Assembly (NCBI RefSeq): GCF_042648405.1
Contig: NZ_JBHRXV010000013.1
Location: 3,880 to 67,879 of the forward strand
DNA from: Sphingoaurantiacus capsulatus
GTDB lineage: Bacteria > Pseudomonadota > Alphaproteobacteria > Sphingomonadales > Sphingomonadaceae
DNA: 64,000 bases
Direction: 5' to 3'
Part shown: in pieces, positions 50,015 through 57,844 of the stretch
How positions within the stretch are numbered: position 1 is the first letter of the stretch
Layout of the letters: every line of letters starts with the position of its first letter
Notes under the pieces: generated by a model
What the model was told of the DNA's origin: nothing
What the model saw: only the letters and a program-made list of their open reading frames with translations
Databases searched by the model: none
Made by a program: the position numbers and the translations under genes

Positions 50015-53000
50015 TCAGGCGCAGCCGCGCGCGGCGCGGGCGGCGGCGATGCGCGGCAGCAGATCGGCCAGGCGGCCGGCGGCGACGGCGGGAACGTCGG
50101 CGGTGGCGAGCGCCTCCGCCTTGGCAAGCGCGGCGCAGGCATCGGCAACCACCGCGCCCTGCTCACCGTAGAACAGATGTGACTCGGCGAGCATGCAGCG
50201 AACGGCGGCGGCCACCTCGATGTCCTCGGGCGACGCCGCACCCAGCCCGACCAGCGTATCGGCATGATCGAGCGCCCGCGCGATCGGGGCGAGTGCCGCA
50301 AAGGACGCCGCCTCATCCTCCTCGCCGGCCTCGTTCAGCAGGCACACCCCGCTCTGGAACGCGCAGTTGCGGAGCGCCTGCAGCCGCGCCTGCGGCGGCA
50401 ACAGCGCGGCATGGGCGGCGACGATCGCCTCGACGCCCGCGAAACGCGTGCGCGCGGCCGGGAAGTCGCCCCGCTCCATCAGCGCGTCGGCGCGCAGCAG
50501 CCCCGCCTCGATCAGCGGCCGGACCTCCACGGCGGTCGCGCCTGGCATCGGCCGCTCGGCGGCGATCGCGACGGCGCGGTCGATCCAGGCGCCGCCATCA
50601 TTCCCCACCTGCCCGGCCAAGTCGCCGATGCCCTTCAGCAGCAACGCGACCTCGATGCGCAGCTCGTCATTGGGGTCGAGCGCCAGTTGCGTCTCGAAAT
50701 AATGCAGCGCCTGGACCGCTTCGTCGAACGCCCGCGCGGGCACGCCCTCGGTGATCGCCGCTTCAGCGAGGTGCTTGAACACCCGGTAGGCCCAGTGGCA
50801 GGCGACCGGCGAGCGCATGCCGTCGGCGAAGCGCCGTGCCGCTTCCTGCACCGCCATCAATTCCGACCCGAGCGCACCCGGCCGCCCCCGCGCCGCCACC
50901 GCATCGGCCGCCCGCACCACCGCCTTGATCGCGCTGGCACGCACGTCCTGGTTGTCCTCGGCGGCAAGGTGACGGCGCGCGTCGCGGCAGATGTCGGCGA
51001 GCAGCGCGGCTTCGGCGGCGCCATCGAGCGCTGCGACGCCCTGCTGCGCCAGCGCTAGTGCGCGGGCAAGGATGTCGAGCCGGTCGTCGTTGAGGATCGG
51101 GATCATCGCCAGCGGCAGCGAGCCGGTTTCCGCCAAGGTCTCCTTGCGCCGCAGCAGCGCGAGACGCGCCGCGATCTCGCCCGGCCCGTCGCTGCGCGCG
51201 ACCGCCTCGGCAAGGGCATCCTCAAGCTGCCGGCCCTTCGCCAGCTCGTCGGCCAGCGCCTGCCGGTGCGTCGCGTCGCCGTGCCCGATGGCGCCACGCA
51301 GCGCGCCCTCGATCATCGCCTTGTCGCGCTCACCGCGCGGGCTGCCCTGGCCGTCACGCTTGTCGATCGCCGCGAACAGCAGGCTCAGCGGCACCACCCG
51401 CTCGACATCCGACACACCGCTCGCGCGCACCTGTCGCCACATCGCCTCGGCAAGCTGGCGGGCCAGCGCGGTGCGGCGCATCTCCAGCAGCGCATGGCCG
51501 ACCGACGAGACCCGCTCGCTGCGCAGCCAGCCGGGCAGTTCGTCGAGCCCGCCTGGCACCGCCGCCGCTTCCTCGGCGTAGCGGACGGCGGTCAGATAAT
51601 CCCAGTCGTCGGCAGCGTCGGCGCCCAGCTCGATAAACAGCGCGGCGCTCAACCCCCGGTCGGCGGGATCGGGCGAGCCGTCGAGCAGCGCCACCGCCGC
51701 CTGCCGCGCCTGCCGCCGTGCCGGTCGCGGGCGGGCCGCGAGTGCGACCGGATCGGCGGCATCGGCACGCACCAGATCGGCGAGCACCTGCCGCACCTCA
51801 TTGGGGTCGAACAGATTGGCGAGATCGGCGCGCGCCACCTCGCGATAGGCGCCCTGCGCAAAGGCATAGACGCCTTCGTCGACCGGGAAGATCAGCGCAT
51901 GCGGATCGACACCGGCACGAATACCCTCCGCCACGCCCTCGGCGCCCAGCCGCTGCGCGGCGGCGACGGTGAAGGCTTCGGCGAACTGCAGCCCCTGCGC
52001 CGCCGACAGACCGGCGGCGGCGCGCACCGGGCGGGGCGCGGCGGCAAGGCGGCGGGCGATCAGCTCGTGGAGGTCGAAGCGCGCGGCGCGCAGCTCCGCA
52101 AGCCCTGCCTCGCTCAGCGCCGCCGCGGGGTCGCGGCCGACGAACAGCCGCTCGTTGATCCGCGCATGCTGCACAATCTCCTCAAGCAGCCGCGGGTTGC
52201 CGCCGGCGCGGTCGAGCAGCACGGCGCGCTGTTCGGGCGGCAGGCCGGGCAGCGCCTTCCGCACCAGCGCGTCATACACATCGCCCGGCTGCGGCCGCAC
52301 CGGCGTCGGCGCCCAATCAGGGTCGCGCGCCGTCGCCCAGCGTGACGCGACGCCCGCGAACGATGCGGGATCGGCGATGCGGTCCTTCCATTCGCGCTCC
52401 CAATGGGTGGCGATCAGCAGCAGCGGCCAGCCGCGCTCGGCGGCGCGCGCCAGCAGCCGCTCGACGAGCTGGACGATCGCCGGGCTGCGATCGGCCCATT
52501 GCGCATCGTCGACAACCAGCACCGCCGGCACGCGCCGGAAACCCGCGGCGCTGCGTTCGACCGCCCGCGCTGCGCCTTTCACGTCGAGCGCGCCCGCCGG
52601 CGCATCGAGGAAATCGCCGAGGCTTTCGATCAGCCGGTCGACCGCCTGCCGGTGCCGCGCCTTGTCGGCATCGGCAAACCCCGCCGCGCTGCGTTCGGTC
52701 CCGCGCTTCCACACCTTGGCGCCACCGCCGACCTTCAGCAGGTCGAACAGCATCGCGATGATCGGGCCGATGATCGGCACCATGCCGATGCCCTTTTGCG
52801 CCACCTCGCCCGCCCAGTCGCGCCGCTCGCGCAGCCGGCGCAGCGGCTCAAGGTGCGGCTGCAGCTTCGCTGCATAGCCGTCGAGCCCCTCGATCTGGTC
52901 GCGGCACGGCAGGCCGAGCCACAGAAAGGGCGGCGCCACCGCGGCATTGCAGGGGGCCGCCGGGTTCACATCGCGGTAGTTCTCGTCCGCCGACAGCCGG

Positions 53001-53215
53001 TCGGGCCAATAGCCCGCCGCCCCGGCGCCATCACGCTGAGCCGACAGCCAGGCGTAGAACTCCTGGACGATGCGCGTCTTGCCGAGGCCGGATTCGCCCG
53101 ACAGCACGACGAGCTGCGGCGCCGGCGCTTCGGCTTCAAGCCGGGCGTAGGCGCGCTGCAGGGTCGCGAGTTCCTCGGCTCGGCCGCAGAACGGTCGGGT
53201 CGGCGTGTCGGTCAT
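50015..53215 (-). CDS. STAND-type AAA_16 ATPase with helical-repeat C-terminus
   Basis: The 1066-residue protein opens FCGRAEELATLQRAY, then Walker A LSGESGLGKTRIV (residues 38-50) and Walker B AVLVVDDAQWADRS (231-244), the AAA_16/STAND pattern of MalT- and adenylate-cyclase-type signalling ATPases. An unusual hydrophobic stretch (GIGMVPIIGPIIAMLFDLL, 142-160) lies inside the NTPase region. From ~residue 480 to the end it is Ala/Leu/Arg-rich helical sequence with TPR-like periodicity, a likely ligand- or partner-binding solenoid. No catalytic effector domain is visible. A promoter candidate (TTGACT, then TTATTC) lies in the 53-bp gap to the chemoreceptor gene. Confidence 0.75.
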   Translation of the reverse strand: MTDTPTRPFCGRAEELATLQRAYARLEAEAPAPQLVVLSGESGLGKTRIVQEFYAWLSAQRDGAGAAGYWPDRLSADENYRDVNPAAPCNAAVAPPFLWLGLPCRDQIEGLDGYAAKLQPHLEPLRRLRERRDWAGEVAQKGIGMVPIIGPIIAMLFDLLKVGGGAKVWKRGTERSAAGFADADKARHRQAVDRLIESLGDFLDAPAGALDVKGAARAVERSAAGFRRVPAVLVVDDAQWADRSPAIVQLVERLLARAAERGWPLLLIATHWEREWKDRIADPASFAGVASRWATARDPDWAPTPVRPQPGDVYDALVRKALPGLPPEQRAVLLDRAGGNPRLLEEIVQHARINERLFVGRDPAAALSEAGLAELRAARFDLHELIARRLAAAPRPVRAAAGLSAAQGLQFAEAFTVAAAQRLGAEGVAEGIRAGVDPHALIFPVDEGVYAFAQGAYREVARADLANLFDPNEVRQVLADLVRADAADPVALAARPRPARRQARQAAVALLDGSPDPADRGLSAALFIELGADAADDWDYLTAVRYAEEAAAVPGGLDELPGWLRSERVSSVGHALLEMRRTALARQLAEAMWRQVRASGVSDVERVVPLSLLFAAIDKRDGQGSPRGERDKAMIEGALRGAIGHGDATHRQALADELAKGRQLEDALAEAVARSDGPGEIAARLALLRRKETLAETGSLPLAMIPILNDDRLDILARALALAQQGVAALDGAAEAALLADICRDARRHLAAEDNQDVRASAIKAVVRAADAVAARGRPGALGSELMAVQEAARRFADGMRSPVACHWAYRVFKHLAEAAITEGVPARAFDEAVQALHYFETQLALDPNDELRIEVALLLKGIGDLAGQVGNDGGAWIDRAVAIAAERPMPGATAVEVRPLIEAGLLRADALMERGDFPAARTRFAGVEAIVAAHAALLPPQARLQALRNCAFQSGVCLLNEAGEEDEAASFAALAPIARALDHADTLVGLGAASPEDIEVAAAVRCMLAESHLFYGEQGAVVADACAALAKAEALATADVPAVAAGRLADLLPRIAAARAARGCA

Positions 53216-53225
53216 TTCGGGGATC

Positions 53226-53258
53226 GAATAACCCGGCCGACTCCTGCCAAGTCAATGC
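53226..53258 (-). promoter_or_regulatory. promoter candidate for the STAND/unknown/TraG operon
   Basis: On the minus strand the gap holds TTGACT and, 18 bp on, TTATTC, only about 10 nt from the ATG at 53215. The operon could thus be transcribed independently of the upstream chemoreceptor gene, with a very short leader. Read by eye only. Confidence 0.35.
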
Positions 53259-53268
53259 GGTAAAGGCG

Positions 53269-55002
53269 TCAGCAGCCGCGCGCGGCGGTGACCAGTGCCT
53301 GAACGCCGCCCAGCAGCCGCTCCGACTGACGGCCGATGTCGTCGGCCATCGTGCTGAATTCGGTCGCCTGTCGCTCGGCGGCGGCGGCGCGGTGGCTGAT
53401 GCCGTCGAGATTGTGCGCCACCTCGCCGCTGGCCCCGGCGATCTGCGCCATCGCTTCGGCGATATCCTGAGTCGACCGGCTCTGCTCAGCGACCGCGCCG
53501 CGGATCAGCCCCGCCGCCTCGTCGACGCCGTTGACCAGCCGGTCGATGTCGCCGGTCGCCGCCACCGCCTGGCCGGTCGCGGCACGGATTTCCGCCACGC
53601 GCCCGGCGATGGTGCGCGCCGCCTCCTCCGACTGCGCGGCGAGCCTTTTCACCTCGACGGCCACCACACTAAAGCCGCGCCCCGCCGCGCCGGCGCGCGC
53701 CGCCTCGATGGTGGCGTTCAAGGCCAGCAGATGCGTCTGCGCGGCGATGCCGGTGATGAGGTCGAGCACGTCGCCGATCTCGTCGACCACATTTTCGAGG
53801 TCGCCCATCCGGTCGCGGCACTGGCGCGTGCGGGCGCGCGCGGTGTCGACCGCGCGGCTGGTGTCGTCGACGCGGCGCTTGATCGCGTCGATCGAGGTGA
53901 CCAGCGCCTCGCTGCCGTCCACCGTTGTGCGCACGAGCTGGCTCGCCTGCGTCGCGGCGGCCGCGCTTGCGGTGGCCTCGCGGCGGTTCACCACCGCACG
54001 ATCCGCCATGCCGCCCGCCGCGCCGCGGAGCTGCTGTGACGCGGCGACCAATGATTCGGCCACGACGCTGGCATCGCGTTCGAAGCCGGCAAACGCCGCC
54101 TCGAGCTGCGCGGCGCGGGCCGAGCGCTCCTCGGCGATCTCCGTCTCGCGCTGGCGCAGCCGCTGGTCCGCCTCCACTTCCTGCGCGCGGGCGGCATCGA
54201 CGGCGTTCTGCGCATGGTCGATGGCGCGCGCGATCTCGCCGATCTCGTCGCGGCGGTCGAGGCCCGGCACCTCGGCGCGCTGCCCGGCGGCGTAGCGGGC
54301 GAGCGCGGCGGCGAGTTCGTGCAGCGGCCGGCTGACGCCGTGCATCACCGCGAGGATGCTGGCGAAACCGATGGCCAGCGAAGCCAGCACCAGCCCGGCG
54401 GCAACCCACAAAGCGCGGGTCAGTTCGATGTCGGCGCGGCGCTGCGTGGCAAGCGCCCGACCGCGCGTCTGCGCTGCCAGTTCGGTCACCGCCGTCGCCA
54501 GCGGGTCGATGCCCGCATACAGCTCGCCGGTAACGAAGAAGTCGAGCCGGTCGGCGTTGCCGGCGACAAGGATGTCGGCCAGCCGATCGACCGTCGCATC
54601 GGCGCGCGCCTTCGACTGCTCGACCGCGGCGGCAAGTGCCTGCTGGTCGGCGGGCACCTGCCGCTTGCGATACTCCGTCCAGCGCTCCCCGATCAGCTTC
54701 TCGGCATCGGCAATGGCGCTGAGGCCGGAACCGGCCGACATATTGCCGTTCCGCACCTTGTGCGCAACGTTGACCACCGAGAAGGCATAGGCGTCGGACA
54801 GCGTCTTCAGCTCGTCCAAGGGCTCGACCTGATCGCGGCGGATCGATTCGACCATCGCCCGGCTGCGCGCCACCGTGTGCACCACATAGGCCGCGAGCAG
54901 CGCCTGCGAGCCGAGCAGCACGCCGACGACCACCAGCATGCGCAGGCGGATCGACGACCATTGCCGCTGGCGCAGGCGTCGCAGGATCGGGGGCATGCGC
55001 AT
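53269..55002 (-). CDS. methyl-accepting chemotaxis protein
   Basis: The 577-residue receptor has TM1 (~residues 22-45, LRMLVVVGVLLGSQALLAAY), a periplasmic four-helix-bundle-type sensor (~46-200), TM2 (~205-230, LWVAAGLVLASLAIGFASIL), a HAMP segment (GVSRPLHELAAALARYAAGQ) and a cytoplasmic signalling hairpin with the tip VLDLITGIAAQTHLLALNAT and IEAARAGAAGRGFSVVAVEV. It should couple to CheA/CheW; none is in the window. The tip has His where most have Asn (QTHLLAL). It lacks a C-terminal CheR-binding pentapeptide. It lies 53 bp upstream of the STAND gene on the same strand, so co-transcription is possible. Confidence 0.88.
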   Translation of the reverse strand: MRMPPILRRLRQRQWSSIRLRMLVVVGVLLGSQALLAAYVVHTVARSRAMVESIRRDQVEPLDELKTLSDAYAFSVVNVAHKVRNGNMSAGSGLSAIADAEKLIGERWTEYRKRQVPADQQALAAAVEQSKARADATVDRLADILVAGNADRLDFFVTGELYAGIDPLATAVTELAAQTRGRALATQRRADIELTRALWVAAGLVLASLAIGFASILAVMHGVSRPLHELAAALARYAAGQRAEVPGLDRRDEIGEIARAIDHAQNAVDAARAQEVEADQRLRQRETEIAEERSARAAQLEAAFAGFERDASVVAESLVAASQQLRGAAGGMADRAVVNRREATASAAAATQASQLVRTTVDGSEALVTSIDAIKRRVDDTSRAVDTARARTRQCRDRMGDLENVVDEIGDVLDLITGIAAQTHLLALNATIEAARAGAAGRGFSVVAVEVKRLAAQSEEAARTIAGRVAEIRAATGQAVAATGDIDRLVNGVDEAAGLIRGAVAEQSRSTQDIAEAMAQIAGASGEVAHNLDGISHRAAAAERQATEFSTMADDIGRQSERLLGGVQALVTAARGC

Positions 55003-55170
55003 CGGTGAAGGGCCTTCCGCTAAGGTCGCCCGTCAAATGCCGTCACATGGTTAAAGCGTTCGTAAACCGGGCGTGAACCTTTCGTGACAATCCGCCCATA
55101 ACGGGCGCCGAAAGGTTTGTTGCACCGGCGAAACCGTCTATCCGGCGCGACGATCCCCAAGGAGACTGAT

Positions 55171-55308
55171 GTGTCTGATCGTCGTTCGCGCGTGCGTACC
55201 GCGCCCGAACCTTCCGTGCTGCGAATCGTCGGCACCATCGTGCTGGCCCCGACCGCGATGTTCGCGCTGCTGTTCGTCGCCGGCCAGCTCTGGCAGGCGT
55301 TGGCCTAG
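55171..55308 (+). CDS. small single-span membrane protein (45 aa)
   Basis: The GTG at 55171 has AAGGAG 6 nt upstream. The 45-residue product has a charged N-terminus (SDRRSRVRTAPEPS) and one membrane span (IVGTIVLAPTAMFALLFVAG). An overlapping ATG two bases earlier (55169) opens another frame, but its product (MCLIVVRACV...) has no sensible structure. Function unknown. It is divergent from the chemoreceptor and converges on the TonB receptor gene with a 4-bp overlap. The 168 bp before it (55003-55170) hold promoters only. Confidence 0.5.
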   Translation: MSDRRSRVRTAPEPSVLRIVGTIVLAPTAMFALLFVAGQLWQALA

Positions 55309-57779
55309 GAGGTCGGTGCCGCCGGTGCAGGCGTCGGCGGCGGCGGCCGGCGCATCGCGCTGCGCGGCGGCAAGAACAGCTTGCGGAAGGAGATGCTGAC
55401 CGTCCGCCCCTGCGCATCGAGCAGGTCCGGCTGATAGTTGATCGGCGTCAACCCGGTGCCGTCGCGCACCTTCTGCTTGGCATCGAAGAGGTTATCGACG
55501 CCGAGGCGCACCTGCGTGCCGCGCAGCCAGGGATGCTGCAGTACCAGCTCGGGCTTCTCGCCGAGGTTGGCGAAGATTCGCAGGTCCATCTTGGTCAGTG
55601 GCGCAAAGTCGAGATCGCCGGAGGGACCGCCGACCACCTGGCTGCCGCTCTGCCACGTCCCCGTCAGCCGCACGCCGATACCATTGTTGAACCAGCCGCT
55701 CTCGACCTCGACCCTGTGCCGCGCGCGGCCGCCGCCGGTGTCCGCCGCCTCGCCGTCGAGATAGTCGATCACCGGCAAGCCGGGGCGGATCAGCACCTCA
55801 TCGCGGATCAGCAGCGTGTGATAGGCCGACAAGGTCAGCCGCCCGCTCTGCCCGCCGCCGAACGGCCCGAAGCCGCCGGGACCGCCGCCGGGTCCCCGGA
55901 AGCCGCCCGGCCCGCGCTGGCCCTGACCGGCACCCTGACCTTGCGGCTGCGGCCCGCCGCCCGCCGCCTCACGGGTGCGGCGCAGCTGATCCATCACCGA
56001 CTGCGACGGCTGCGCCGACTTCAGCGGCTTGCTGAAATTGATGCCCCAGCGAACCTCGTCACGCGCCGATGAGTCATAGTTCACCGGGCGCAGGTCGACG
56101 CGGATCAGGTCGCCCGCCGCATTGCGCGTGAAGCGTTCGGGGAAGGCCGCCTCGATCGCCGCGGTCGGCCCGGGGAAGCGCGACAGCGGATCGTCGGTGC
56201 GGGTGCGCACATAGTCGCCGCGCAGTTCGAGGTTGGTCTCGTCCAACGGCTTCAGGGTCGCGCCGAGCTTGGTGACCTTGCGCGTGTCCGACAGCAGGTC
56301 CGGATTGCCGCCGCTGACCTGATCGACCAGCACCGTCTCGCCGAGCCGGAAGTCGAAGATGCGGCTGTTCGGCGTCACCAGCACCGGATCACCGAGCTGC
56401 TGCAGCCCCGGCGCGCCCTGCTCGCGGGTGTAGGAGGCGATGAGGCTGAGCCTCTGCACCGGCGCCCAGAACAGGCCGCCGCCGGCCGTCACCAGCGTGC
56501 CGAAGTCGGACAGTTCCTCGACCTCGACATTGCCATTCAGGGTCAGCGTGCCGATCGCACCCCACGCGCCGTTGCGCTTGGCGACGGGCAGGTCGAAGTT
56601 GAGCGAGGAGCTCAGTCGATCGCGGCCCAGATCGGTCTCGGTAACGCCCGACACGCGCTGGGCACGGCTGTCGATGTCGCGGGTATCGCCCGCCACCTTC
56701 ACCGTCATCGAGGCGCGGCCCGCCGGCAGCTCGGCGAGCGGCCCGCTGGCGACGACGTCGAGCGCACCCGTCGAATTGGTCGAGCGCGCGCGGTCGCGGC
56801 TCGCCACCCCCACCGTCTCGCGGTCGGTCAGGGTCAGGCTGCGCGACAGTTCGTAGGAGCCGGTCGCCGACAGTCGCCAGCTGCCGCGATCGGTGTTGAG
56901 CGCCATGCCCAGCCGACCGGAATCATTATCGGTGTTCCGCTCCAGCGCGGTACCGGGGCTGAGCAGCGATTCACCGAGCAGCGAGCGGCCGTCGGTCGAC
57001 TCCACCTGCCCATCGAAGGTCGCCGCCACATCGCCGAAGACCGTCCGATTCACCGTGCCGCCGAGCCGCGCCATCTGGCGCGAGCCGAGCAGGGTACGGA
57101 AGTCGCGCTGGTCGCGTTCGCCGGCGGCGGGCGGGGCGATGTCGCGCTCCGATTCCGTGAGCGAGCTGGTGCCCTCCAACCGAAGGTTGATGGTGGTGCG
57201 GCCGTCCTCGTTGATCATCAATCTTGTGGCGTCGGCCTCGCCCTCGAAGCGCCCCCCCTCGGTCGGCATCTCGCCTTCGACGCGCGTCACCGTCGAGCGG
57301 AAGCGCGGGCGCAGCACGATGTTCACCACGCGCTGATCGGCGCGATAGCCGTACTTCAGCGCCACCTCCTCGGGGAGGATGTCCATGCGCAGGATCGCCT
57401 CGGGCGGCAGATCGCGCACTTCGCGGAAGCCCGAGGTGCGGCGGCCGTTCAGCAGCACGATCGGCTGCCCGCCTTCGCGGCTGCGCGAGCTGGCGGTCTG
57501 CGGCGCCACCGCTTCCAGAAGCTCGGCGATGCTGGTCGCGCCGGTGGCGCGGATGTCGCGCGGGTCGAGCGTGTTCTCGGGCGGGATGTCGCCGATCACC
57601 GCGCCGGGCAGCCTGGCGCCGCCGACCACCACGATCTCCTCGTCGGTGTAGGTCTCCCCTTCGGCGGCAGGCGCAGCGGCGGCCTCGGCCGCTTCCTGGG
57701 CGGCAAGCGGGAGGTGGAGGGCGAGAAGGGCGGTGCCGGCGAGGAGACGCACGCTGGCGCGGGCATGAAGAATGGTCAC
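55305..57779 (-). CDS. TonB-dependent receptor with Gly/Pro-rich insertion
   Basis: The 824-residue protein has a signal peptide (LAGTALLALHLPLAAQ), a plug domain (EEIVVVGGARLPGAVIG, TSIAELLEAVAPQTAS, PIVLLNGRRTSGFREV), and a beta-barrel to the end. At residues ~600-645 a low-complexity insert (QPQGQGAGQGQRGPGG and on) sits in a barrel loop. The last strand VSISFRKLF is followed by a 24-residue Pro-rich tail, so the C-terminus is not the usual aromatic residue of outer-membrane proteins; the tail might be outside the barrel. Ligand unknown; the next gene on the same strand, upstream at 57845, is a monooxygenase. Confidence 0.82.
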   Translation of the reverse strand: MTILHARASVRLLAGTALLALHLPLAAQEAAEAAAAPAAEGETYTDEEIVVVGGARLPGAVIGDIPPENTLDPRDIRATGATSIAELLEAVAPQTASSRSREGGQPIVLLNGRRTSGFREVRDLPPEAILRMDILPEEVALKYGYRADQRVVNIVLRPRFRSTVTRVEGEMPTEGGRFEGEADATRLMINEDGRTTINLRLEGTSSLTESERDIAPPAAGERDQRDFRTLLGSRQMARLGGTVNRTVFGDVAATFDGQVESTDGRSLLGESLLSPGTALERNTDNDSGRLGMALNTDRGSWRLSATGSYELSRSLTLTDRETVGVASRDRARSTNSTGALDVVASGPLAELPAGRASMTVKVAGDTRDIDSRAQRVSGVTETDLGRDRLSSSLNFDLPVAKRNGAWGAIGTLTLNGNVEVEELSDFGTLVTAGGGLFWAPVQRLSLIASYTREQGAPGLQQLGDPVLVTPNSRIFDFRLGETVLVDQVSGGNPDLLSDTRKVTKLGATLKPLDETNLELRGDYVRTRTDDPLSRFPGPTAAIEAAFPERFTRNAAGDLIRVDLRPVNYDSSARDEVRWGINFSKPLKSAQPSQSVMDQLRRTREAAGGGPQPQGQGAGQGQRGPGGFRGPGGGPGGFGPFGGGQSGRLTLSAYHTLLIRDEVLIRPGLPVIDYLDGEAADTGGGRARHRVEVESGWFNNGIGVRLTGTWQSGSQVVGGPSGDLDFAPLTKMDLRIFANLGEKPELVLQHPWLRGTQVRLGVDNLFDAKQKVRDGTGLTPINYQPDLLDAQGRTVSISFRKLFLPPRSAMRRPPPPTPAPAAPTS

Positions 57780-57844
57780 GCAGGCCTTACGGTGGGGAAA
57801 CGGGCGATCCCCCTAGCCGCGAAACAAATTTTTAGACAGGCGTT

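Noticed and set aside
55169..55399. A 76-codon frame starting ATG two bases before the small GTG gene
   Set aside because: Its product is Cys/Arg-rich without a sensible structure and runs into the antisense of the TonB receptor; the GTG frame has correct spacing and a membrane span.
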